Of a stretch of DNA of 64,000 nucleotides, positions 49,086 through 60,900 are shown in pieces. Every line of letters starts with the position of its first letter. Within the stretch, counting starts at the first letter, position 1. This DNA comes from Telmatactis stephensoni (taxonomy: Eukaryota > Cnidaria > Anthozoa > Actiniaria > Isophelliidae), in assembly GCA_029948255.1 (NCBI GenBank), contig JALIZF010001765.1:372001-436000 (forward strand), given 5' to 3'. Position numbers and translations under genes: made by a program. The notes below the pieces were generated by a model that saw only the letters and a program-made list of their open reading frames with translations, made no database searches and was not told the DNA's origin.

Positions 49086-50511
49086 TAAAGGTAAAAAGGA
49101 ATAAAAATCCCGTGATGTCATCAAAACATTTGTTACAGATTCGCGAGCATTCATTGACTGTTCTTTTGCACTTGTCTTTCAGACTTTATCATTAACCCAT
49201 GTTCGACTCAAACTGGCAGTCATATTTATTCCACTCATCTAATGAATTGGTTTGTTCGACAGTGAATATAAGTGACTGGTGTTTTTTTTCTGTTTTTATT
49301 AAACGATTCTCCGACGCAATAAAAGCCTCATGTAGCACGCGCTTCGCGTTTTCATCCGAAACCCTTCACATTTAATGAATTAATTTGTCTGACAATTTAT
49401 AAGAACTGGACTGCCTCTTTTCAATAGTTTTTACCTAACTCCACGCCTCGGCACCAACTCATCGTTTATTCAAGCCATCAAATGTTTTCCGATTAAATAA
49501 ATCATCAGGTTTTAAAAATAAATTGTGGAAAACATGGTAGTAGCACCCTGACGACAGTGCTTGCCCCAGGTCAATAGAAGTGGGCAATAATCTAAGCGAG
49601 GGTGTACTTTCCATGGACAGCGAGACTGGAGGTAAAGGACAAGGATGTCTTATCAAAAGACTTGCGTCTACTGTTATACTTATCGAACTTGACTGATGAT
49701 GAAGTGTCTATGATGCTTGTGTTATCTTACAATTACTTCAAATGGTTCATTGTCCGAAGTGTGATTGTCTTTTTGGCGTCGGTTTTCTCGATCTCTTAAA
49801 CGCACCGGTGCTTAATTCGAGTGCTTCATGAATGAGGGACACGCGCCGTATACTATCTCCATGCTGTCACCACTCCAGGTTGCTATGGGAAGAACGAGGA
49901 CCATTCCCGAGAGAGTGAGGGAGAGGGAGAGGAAGGGAGGGAGGAAAAGAGGGAGAGAACGAGTGAAAATCTTGAAATATCAGCTAGCTTACTGATAAAA
50001 ACCCGGTTGTAAAATGTCACTAGAGGATAAAATCAATTTGTTTTCTGTTGAAAGATTGCAGCCCACGCTAGAAATGAGATCATCATGTCGTTCGTAAGTC
50101 ACACCATGAATAAATCAGTTTTCAGCTGTCACGATATTCTACGTCAAAAAGACTGAATTGGGCTCTGATCACAACGAATGGATACTGAAAAGTAAATTTG
50201 TTATTGTCAAAGAAAATATTTTCCCCTTATTTCAGCCCCACCACCCCATCTCCTTCCCCTGTTTTCCACTCCTTTTGCTCCCTCCCTCCCTCCCTCTCTC
50301 ACTTTCCCGGATACTCTGGTTTCCAAGGAAGGGCGCTCAACCCTACTATTGTGCGGCGAGATGTTCGCCCAGTAATTCCCCTTGGTACCAACTAATATAT
50401 ATATTATTATTGTATATGATAATAATACATATTTCCGATATTTCCTCCAAATCAATTCCATCAGTTACAATTGACAAAACCCGACGTACAGTTTATAAGC
50501 AATAGTACAAA

Positions 50512-50690
50512 TTAGATTGTTGGGGTTCCTGTGTTTTATATTTTGATTTTACTCGGGCTACCCATGACTGATTGAAGACATTTTTTCCAACACAGTCAGA
50601 CTCACAGTCAGCAAATGTCAGCAACAGTGCCAATTAAACTGTTGGGGTCCCTTTGTTTTATTATTGGTTTTTACTCGGGCTACCCATGAC
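50512..50690 (+). repeat. Direct duplication, about 60-bp copies 120 bp apart
   Basis: Both copies read AATTA(G/A)A(T/C)TGTTGGGGT then CCTNTGTTTTAT and TTTTTACTCGGGCTACCCATGAC with few changes. The spacer holds GACTCACAGTCAGCAAATG. Related GGGCTACC/GGGTAGCCCC words occur at 53930 and 55610, so it may be a fragment of a dispersed repeat. Confidence 0.6.
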
Positions 50691-51499
50691 TTTTTTTTCC
50701 ATTTTTCTTCAAGACGATCAAACTGCATACGTTGTTAATGTTTTCTCTGTGGATTTTATCCAACCTAGAACTGTACTTTCGGTCGTGACTTAGGGAAACC
50801 TCTAAAATTATTATTCCTACACAAGAATTCGATTATTGTTATTATTAGTGTATTGTGTTATTTGCGAGTTCGCATGTATTTAACAGTGTGCACCAACAGA
50901 CCACTCTAATTTGCATGTTTTATGGGATATGAAGTGGTATCGAAGAGCGCGTGGGGTTACGTTTGGCGGTTACATCTGTAGTTTATAGCTTTAAACGATG
51001 CAAGAGGCTGAAATCTTCATACTGTATATAGCATTATAAAATATTTGAGATTCGGCGCGCTGGTTGACTAGCTATCATCGAGTGAATTTGTCTTAACAAT
51101 TATCAATTTTCCTTAGTTATGTTGCAAAAGTAAGAACAAAATAATTCTTGATTGCATGATGTATTTTTTTGAAACTGGACATTTTGGCGCGGTTTTTTGC
51201 CATGAGATTGCTCATGTGAACTATTATCACGTGACCATATAATATTTGAATTTGCGGTAAAGGAGAAAAAAGGTATCACAAATTAAATTTTATTATGTTC
51301 TTTTAAGTCCTAGTGTCTCTATACGATCATTTCTGTTGCGTTTTAATACCTGAAGCATCATTCACAGTCAAGGAGATGTTTAAGTAAATGTTTATACTTT
51401 TTGTTGATGAGTGCGCAACCTTCGGTGCGAGAGGTCACGAGTTCGATTCCAAGTTATTCCATGTCCTTGTTTCGACTTCTTTCCTTTCCGTGTAGCTTT

Positions 51500-51775
51500 A
51501 GGAGTAGCATGGTTGGCCGAGCGGTTAGTGCGCTGGCCTTTCACGGCTGTGGTCCTGGTTTGTGTCCCAGTTGAAGCGCGCGGATCATATGTGAACTGAG
51601 TTTGTTTGATGTGTTGTTCTCCACCATGCCACGAGGGTTTATTTCTCCGGGTTCTCCGGTTTTTTCTCCCTCAGCAAAAATCAGCATGTGAGTTGAGCGA
51701 TCTTTAAAAAATATTTCATGTAGAGGTAGTGAGAGTGGGAGAGTTTACTGTCCCCCAATTAATGCCAAGGCGCTA
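51500..51775 (+). mobile_element. tRNA-derived SINE, copy 5
   Basis: The head AGCATGGTTGGCCGAGCGGT with TTAGTGCGCTGGCCT is clearly tRNA-like (A box). The body matches the other copies: GAACTGAGTTTGTTTGATGT, TTCTCCACCATGCCACGAGG, TCTCCGGGTTCTCCGG and TTCATGTAGAGGTAGTGAGA. A separate partial tRNA-like piece (GTCACGAGTTCGATTCC) lies just upstream at about 51412-51451. Confidence 0.85.
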
Positions 51776-54700
51776 GAAGACATGGACACTAAAATAAACA
51801 GTTTTATTATATGGCTAGATAATTTCGTGAATTCTGATTGGCTAACGCATGGTCTGTATTTAAGGATTATAAAATACTTGAGATATAACGCGCGCGCTGA
51901 TTGGCTGGCTACCATGTTTTTATCAGAGGACAGAGACATGGCTCCCTCAAAAAACGTCGAAAATATTTTATAAAAGCAATATAAAACGATCGCTTATGTC
52001 TCTGTTCTGTGATATGAATGCTCTGGAAGATGTAGAGCAGCACTGGAAAAGCAAGAGAAACACTCGGCTACGCCTCGTGTTCCTTAGCTTACTTCTCTCT
52101 ACGTTCTTCTCAGCGCGTTGATATCACACGGTACAGAGACATGCGCTTGATTAACTTGATTCATGAAAAATTATCTAAGTTACGATTGTCAGTCTGACTC
52201 ACATATGCATAATTATTTTCAAATTGAGAACCACTTTTCCCGTCATAGGCATCCTATTGGATGAATGTACGACTAACCCTCTCCCACTTCGTCTCGCACT
52301 GTGCGGTTTCAATTTGCATGTCTTCTCTCAAACTTATGACATGTAGTGAAATTTAATTTCTGCACAGAACCGAGAGGCCTCTTCAAAGAACTTAGAAAGT
52401 AAACAGTATTTCATTTAATGAGATATGCTGAGAAAATGTACAGCTGCTATGCGTTCAGTCTTCCAAATTGTCCCCCATACACTCGCTCTTCTCACTGTCC
52501 ATCAAAAAATTTACCAGCATCCAATTTTTCTTCATTCCGGGTGATGATATCCTCTTCGTTTGGATTTCAAAAGACTTTGTTAGTTTCATATCGTAAGGTA
52601 CTACACCTTTTAATTGTCTGTTACGCGCTATTTTGTCAAGTTTGTTTTTGGAACTGGTTCCGTCTTTCAAAAATTAACAAAGTATTGCGTAATAGACAAT
52701 TAAAAGGTGTAGAGCCTTAAGACATGGATTTTTTCTTTAGTCTAAATTTTGTTTCCAAGAAAACGATGTTCTTCCAAAATGTATAACACCAACGAGCGTT
52801 TCATCTTTGCTAATATTCTTGTACTAGAAAATCTAATAACTCAGTAATGCATATTTGAACTATTTTTCCTTAGTAAAATAATCTCATAGAAACAAATATT
52901 TTACTTGATGACCATTGAACTCCATTGAGGGAAAGGCATCTATAATTGCATGGAAAAAGAAAACGTTCCTTTAGCCCTAGTTCATTCGAACTTCCTAGTT
53001 TTTTACATCGTGGCCAATTTTTGGAAGAAATGGTGGAGGAAATTCGAGTTGGATAAGTTTTATCGTGGAGCTACCGCGGTGTTTAGTAGGAAAACCAATT
53101 GACCGTGTGATCTGTTAAGCAGGTGGAGAACAGAAAATAACTGGTGGTTCCAGCTTGAGTCATGCACTCAAACATCTAACGACAACAAATGATGATTTCA
53201 TATTTTGCATTGTGGCGGGAGTCACAAACTGTCCGATACATGCAGCTATTTTACGAGCCATGCTGAAAGAGTCGTCAATTTTGACGGTATTGGTGATAGC
53301 AAGATTCGAAGAAGGTTGTTTTAACCTGAGTGTTTATTAATGCTTAAATTTCGCTCGAATTGAGGCAATGGAAGGTTACCTGAAAATAAGAGCGTTTGCA
53401 CGGTCTCATCAACGAGAGGTTAGTGCTTAATAACTACATTGAATTGATAGTTTTAGTTCTAAATTAAGCAATAGAACACCAATAGAACAGCATAAGATCT
53501 TCGCTTCACTCCATACGATCTTAAGGGAAGGCAGTATGAATGCATCCCAAAACAGATTTTGTGAAACTTTTGTGAATTTGAGTCCCGGGAACGTTTTTGA
53601 GAAACTTTGAGATTATCGATACCACATTTTCCTTTCTTTTGCCAATTAGTTTTCATCGCTTTTTTCCATTCTTTTTATGCCCTCTTCGATCCCCTCTTTT
53701 TCCTGCCGCACCTGCAAGAATTCTCTGCATTTGAACTTACAGCTACATAACTGTGAAGACTTATCAACAAGATGACGCACAGAACACAAATTCAGAGACA
53801 CGCTTTTCTTTTCTTCCATCTGAATTTACCTTTCCAAAGACGGATACCATTTGCTCAGTTCTAGAATGACCTACTCTTTTACCCTTGAGTTCTCAACCAT
53901 GCAATATTTTCTAAACTTAGTTCTTTATGCGGGTAGCCCCTGGAGTTTCTTTGTTTTCATCTGACAGCAAAAAAGACAATATTGCAAAGACATTTCTTCA
54001 ATCAACGCAACTCTAATTACCAGTAGCCACTGTAAGGTTGAATGAAAAGATTAACTGTCCGTCACTTTCTTTATTGCCTGCTGAGAAGCCATAATTTATT
54101 CAGTAATCAGGAATATGTAAATACAATCCAACAAACGAAACAAAGATAGACAGCCTTGGCATTAGTTAAGTTAAAGTCACTAAAAGCCGTTTATGAAGAA
54201 CTGTCACACTTCTCGATGGAACACTTCAGCTTGGTAAATTGCTTCTAAATAGGATATAATCCAAAGCTTTTTGAATCCATTTTGCAACGACGAATGAAGA
54301 TTTGGTAAACTATTTTGTGGGCTGGTGTGAAAGGGTACAAACAAATCCATCGAATTATCGACGCCAAGAACATCCAAGGAGGCTGACAGGAATTCTACTT
54401 AAACAGTGTATACAACAGCTCACAAAATGACATTGTTTGATAAATTTTGGTACAAAGATTTCTGAAGACAATTCTTGTTTTGAAAAGAAACAAAGTTAAT
54501 TGAGCGGTAATAGCTCAAGGAGTTTGCGAGGGTATGAGTTAAGTTTAGCTAGTATCCTACAAATCTTATTTGTACACCTATGAAAACATTTGCAGATACA
54601 CTACCGGATTCGCTGTGAAGTCTGTTTTGAAAAAGCTCATTTAACAGAGTTCAATTTCCTTTAATATCAGAACAATAATTCGGTAATTTTCAAGTTTAAC

Positions 54701-54900
54701 TTGTCTTGTTTGGTGTTCGACTAATGGCATAAGTTCTTGGGTATATTTCATGCCAGAACTGAGAGAGAAACTTGCTGTCAATTACACTGCTATTAAAGTC
54801 GGAATTGTACAGCTGAATTTTATGTTATTACAAGTGAATTTTAAACTAAAAGTTGAATTGACAACCGCAACATCCTTTTAAGTCACAATCTTCCGTCAAA

Positions 54901-57900
54901 ATGCCGATATCGTCATCTTATCGACAAACTGGAAAAGTTGCAGACCAGCCATGGAATACAACCAAACCTCGTCGTATGTCAACCACTCTGCCTTCATCAG
55001 AAGACTCCAAGCAAGATGATCAGTCTCGTAGCTTCCACAGTAGCACACCTCTCTCCACAACAAACAGGTCTGATAACACTAAATATCTAAAGAAATCTTC
55101 TGTTGGAGTTGCTAAACCTGCTTGGATGACTGGTAGCTTTGACAAACCATTGTTCGACTCATCTGACAGTAAAAACACATCACAAGTCAACACTAAAAGA
55201 ACTTTGAAAAGACGAGAGACTTTGCCGGAGATCTCAGAACTTTCATTTAGTCCTGTCCCAAAAGTTAAACGATCTAATAGCGATTCGTTGATCAAGCCTT
55301 GTGAATCGGGAAAAAGGAAAGTCAGAAGGGCAGTTTTTGGTTGCCGAACCAAGAACTACAAAAACTACCGGAGATTACTTGGAGAGAATTCTGGAATAGC
55401 GCGAAATCGATCAACTAAGGTAAACTTTCACGTTAAAATTAGTAACTAAAATTTCCTAGTGATCAAGTTAGCATAGTCTAATTTCTGTGCGGCATCTAAA
55501 AGAGCATCTAAATTATTGTTTTGAATTCTTTACGTTTGTTGACGTTAGGAAAGCTGAATTTTTTTTCAAGCAAAAAGGTAAAATAATCGGTACTTTATAT
55601 CAACTAACGCGGGCTACCTGTGGAGTTATTATCCATTGTACAGACCAAATAGCTTACACAAATTTAATTGCAGCTCTTATTGTTTTACAAAGATTAAAGC
55701 TTGGTTGTTGTTATGAAATAATGCATGCCTATATAGTTTAGTGTGAAAAGAGTTCTTAAAATATAATCAGATAATGGCGCGGCGATAAGAAGGATCTAAA
55801 ACCTGTTACGTCAGTATAGGCAGTACCTGTTGGAAAACACGGATATATTCGTGGTGGAATTCTACAAATTATAGCATGGAATGGTTCTTTTTCAAAAATT
55901 GTGTGCTTGCTTTTTTGTCAATATTATTTCGCAGATCGACTCATTTTGACTAGCTTCAACTTGGTCGATCTATAATGAAATTAAGAATCGTAAAATATTA
56001 AATGTCATTAGTTAAATAGCTTAGCTCAGTTAGCTCGAGTCACCTCAATAACAAATTAAAGACAAGTCGATGTCACGAAGTTCATTACACAAAATGTTCG
56101 ATGGCTTAGCACATGAAATGATACATGCAAGCGAGGATGAACATCTAGCTGCATTATCGATGTATTTATAGCGCCCCCAAGAGGAGGGAGAATCGACTTT
56201 AATGGCTATAATTTACCTAGGGCCTGTCTGCCGCCGGCTGATGGAGAACGCGTCGTTGACAAACCACACTGTTGGTACAGGGTCCCCTATACTCTTTGCG
56301 TGAAACATGACTAATTTATTTTGAGGTGAAACGTGATTTGAGGTCTAAGATCTTTTTGTGTCCACGTGAAAGCAACTTTTTACTTTTTTGTGAACGTGAA
56401 AGAGGTTTTTTAAATTATCCGTGATGGGTGAAAAGACCCGGCAAATATTTTCGCGTGATTTGATTTTGCAAAGGGGTGTAAGGGACCCTGTTGGTATAGT
56501 GAACTATCTCCAAGACCAACCGTTGTGAAGACCAGCAAGAGCTTTTGTAAATTATATATAATATTATATAGGCGTCCGTTTATTAACTGCAGACAGTTAG
56601 AGCGAAATAACTTGATTTGTTACGGGTTGAGTTGCATGTCTAAAGTGAGTAGTCATCAGCAGAAATGTCCGTTAGTCATCAGCATCAGTATATAATTCCA
56701 CTTTACATTATCTATCAGTTAATCAGTGGAGACATCTCTCTACAAAGAACCAAAGTTCTGTTGTAGAAGTTCTTTGAAGGCTTTTCTGCATGTCTTGTGT
56801 GGATTTTAGCTTGTTATTTGTCTGCATCATCAACAATTTACCAAGCTTGATCCAAGGATCTCTTACAAATTTGGCTGTTGGATTTATAAACAGCAATTGT
56901 TTCACTGGCGTTAAGGGCGAATTGGTTCTTCTACAAAACTTACAAACATGTGCAATGTACTTCAAATATCGTATATACAATATTATGTCGAAAACTGCAA
57001 ATAAATGTAGCACCAATTTGATATAGACTTTGAATGATCAGTATTAATAGTTTAACTTTTTTCTATTTAACAAATTTAGTCCTGCATGGTTATGTGTTAA
57101 TCTCCCAGCTATCGTGGTAGTTATCTCCATTGCGCATGGATCAAGACCTTACGGTAATCATACTAATTTCCGGCAGTGCTTTTAAAGGCCTGGGCGCATG
57201 ATGCGACTTTTCCTGCATGTTTTTCTGCAATCTTATGAGCAACAGATGTTACACCATGTGTCCATCCTTGCAATAGTCACACGCAACAGTTGCAGAAGTG
57301 GCACTTATTTTTGTCCCTGCAACCAGTTGCTTGCAACGAAACTCCTTGGGGGGAGGGGTTGGACAAAGTTGAATCCTAAGTTGTACGCAAAACATTACAG
57401 ACAAAGTTTAGAGTAGATTTCGTATGGCTGTAAAAACGGCACCGCACGGTCACGGCACGGTTACGGCAGGAATTTCGAATAGAGTGGTTTTCATATGAGT
57501 GGGAAACGGTACGGTTCGTACCGTGACCGTATCAGTACCGTAATTTCTATAAAAACATTCAAAAATTCTGTCATAACCGTGCGGTAACCGTACCGTGCGA
57601 TGATCGTACTGTTTCCCAGTCATATGAAAACCGCTCTATTTTTATAGACAACACGGCACGTACACGGCCACGGCACGGCGCGGTCCGTTCCACACTCATA
57701 CGAAATCTGCTCTATCGAGTGTCCGAGCCTTATCTCCAATCAGTGTACTGAAAATCTGAAGTAAGATTACACGACGGAAGAACAATATTTTGCGCAATGC
57801 TGCAGAAGCATAGTCCTATTTTAATTACATACATACATTCTATTAATCTTTTAAGTAATTATACTGTACACGGGATGCAATATTATACACCCTAATACTT

Positions 57901-60900
57901 ATAGAAGATTATATACTTCACTTGGAATAAAGTTAAATGTAATTACAATGGTTACTTACATGGTGTGTCGGATTACAGCAGTAGATTCGCATTCGTTTTC
58001 TGTATTGGACTGAATAATGAAATATATGTTGGTTTACGCCAGTTACGCTTTCACGGGGTATATAGACTATATAATTTATAGGTAGTCTTTTATTAACATC
58101 TGCAATTTTCATTGCTTGATATATTTAGTTTATTTTAATTCATCAAAAATTGAACCGAGGAAATTAGTTTATATTTCTGACAATCAAGTGAAAAATATCA
58201 TACAATTCCGTAATGTAAATTTAATAGTCCTTCATCTCATTTGGGAGCATTTTAGACGTGAAAGTGCTAATATCGTACAATTTAGACCAATTCAATTTCC
58301 ATCAGTATATACTATATATATAAACTGATCTGAAAACGACAAGCCTTTTAGACGAACAGCAATATACGAATTTCTCTCATAAAAATTTTTAACCTCAGGG
58401 CTTAGAATACGTCAAGTTTTTTATTTTGTTTATTTTTTTTGGTTCAGTGTGATTTTCAAAATTGCTTCCATGCCGAGAAGTCACATCAGAAATTTTGACA
58501 GAGCAATATTGACGCATTCCGTCTCCAACGTCAAAATATGTAATCGCTCTGACTGCAAGGGTATTTTTTAGCTGTTGATAATTCATCAACTTGGAAGGCG
58601 AATATTAGCATATGAACAACTAGTGAACGCTTATTGGATAAAATCATACTTGAATACCATTTTCGGTATGATTGTCGGTTCCTCACTTGACGTGAATTCA
58701 TTGATTTTCCCAAACACTGAAGAAAAACGTCAAAATTCTTCCGGTTCGACTACATTCCTACATGAATGAGAGAATTCATTGAAGATTGAACTCAGGTGAG
58801 CTGCTCTCAGTGTTTTTGTTGTGTGTGAGTGTTCAGGTTGCGGTATATGCAAAATGAAGAGAGCTTTCGCGCGCTTACTTGAACCCCATTGTTATTGATG
58901 CGATAGACTACCAAGTCAACACCGTAGACATCTATGGTTTTATATTTTACGTGCTGAGTCGACAGTTCTGTCAAATATTCCATTTTTGGGAGCTGACAAT
59001 GTATTTTCTTCGATCCAATTTTTTCACACATAGGATGATTTTTGCCGTCGATAGAGAGTTTAACTTCAGGTGACGAATTATGAACAGTTCTGATGACAAA
59101 TGACCACTATGACAAACGTAGGTGTATCGAAAGCCAAGTTCTTGTCAAATGTAAACATTGATGTTTAGTAATAGAAAAAAGGCACAACTTTAGCCGTTGA
59201 ACGACCTTCATTTTATTCCACACCTTTTTACCAACAAACATTTATAATTACACAAAACTACCCCGTTTTAAAGAACAAATTTACGTTTGTAAAAACTTGC
59301 AGGGAAAATAATTGCGCTTACTTCGATAAACATCGTTTTTCTCGGTTCTGCGCATGTGCAGCGGAACAGGTGCAAAACAAAAAGAGGTGAAATTTTTTCG
59401 GAGTTCATTTATTGGTTCAGTACTTGTTGACGGTAGTCACAAACGTAAATAATGATCTGTTTGAGATAGACGAAGGTATTTATTATTGAAGACACAACGA
59501 CGTCGTAGGATTTTTGTGGAGGGGGAATCGAAAGAGTTAGAAATTTATGAAACGAAACGGTGAAGCTTCAACCCATGAATTGGAATTTTGGCATTTTTAT
59601 GTTGTTTTCAAGGGCAACATTGTTTGTTTTAATAATCTTCGCTTCTTGATTTGGTTGTCTGTCTAGTCATATCTTTAAAATTTTTATTATAATTTCGCTT
59701 CATAAATCTTAAGACAATCGCTTTATATTTTATTTTTTTATATATTAATTTAACATAACAAAAAATAGCTGAGCAAACAAAAAAGTAAATACATTTACAT
59801 TCTCCGTCAAAACATCGAAATGGTACTAGTGGGGAATTCAAATGATGACCTACCCCTCCCTGAGTAAATAAGACCGTCCTCTGATTGGTTACACCGAGTA
59901 CTCGGTGGGGACCACTCGGCAGCAAGCCGCCATCATGCATGCATGACTCTCAAATGCAAGTGGTTTTATACGATAATACGACGTGAATTATGAATAATTT
60001 TTCTCACTAACTAGGGCAAGACTAGAGAATGGTAAGCAAATATACCTAAACATTACTTCAGCGTAAGCTAACAGCTGAATTCGACAGAACAGTTCGCGCC
60101 ATTAAAGCTTCTTCCTGATCTTGCTCGCCAGCTTACGATCCAATCGCCTGCATCAATTTATTTTAATAGATTACTCTACTTTTTGCTTATTATTGCTATG
60201 TATTTTTAATTTCAAGTACTTCTCTTATCTTAGCTTATTGCTTTTACTCGTCATATGAGTAAAAAAAAGAGTTAACTTATATGAATTACAAAGTTTACAA
60301 AAATTCATTTTCAAACCAGGAATCATGTCGCTTCATTCGCGTGTCGTTCAAGACGACTTGACGGACTGTCAATTTTTCCAAAGAAAAAGACACATTAGGA
60401 GGCATTTGTTTTAAAATCCTAGAAATGAGCTCAATTCAATAGCCTTCACTGCGAAAATCGTAAAATCCTTAAATTATGTAGTGCTTGCAAGACCAGGCAG
60501 ACAAAAAACCTCAACAGAAATGCAGAAGGTCCGGTTTAGAATTTGGAATCTTCGATCATCAAATGGAAGAACAGATCAAAACGTTCTAAATGATTTAATA
60601 GATGAATTCCCCAGGGATTAAATTTGCGTGGTTTGAATAGTTATTTAGGTATGTCAAGTAGAAAATCGTGGATAAAGGAAGTTTGAAATCGTAAGACTTT
60701 CACGATATTAGGACACGTATAAAGTTTGTAGTTATTTCTTCAAGTGCTTTTTCAGCGCAATGACACGTACAAATTTGCATGCATTAATTACCGGTGCTTA
60801 TACCACAACTTGTGTACAATAATATTCACAAAAATATAAATCTAGTTGGGTTAAAGGTCGGTTTTATTATCGTCTAGTGTTAATCAATGGTAGCGCAAAC

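Larger units (their letters stand above)
49086..54900. other. Intergenic, 5' side of the CAP-Gly gene
   Basis: CG-richer DNA without recognisable protein domains. A small plus-strand frame at 49602-49799 ends in a hydrophobic segment (FIVRSVIVFLASVFS), of unknown meaning. GA-rich (49913-49965) and CT-rich (50270-50305) tracts are present. A duplication (50512-50574 and 50632-50690, both with TACTCGGGCTACCCATGAC) and a SINE at 51.5 kb are listed separately. The 5' UTR and promoter of the CAP-Gly gene should lie in the right part, but no clear core promoter was seen. Confidence 0.45.

Noticed and set aside
55020..55352. Minus-strand ORF across CAP-Gly exon 1
   Set aside because: Antisense of the plus-strand frame that splices in phase to the CAP-Gly exon.
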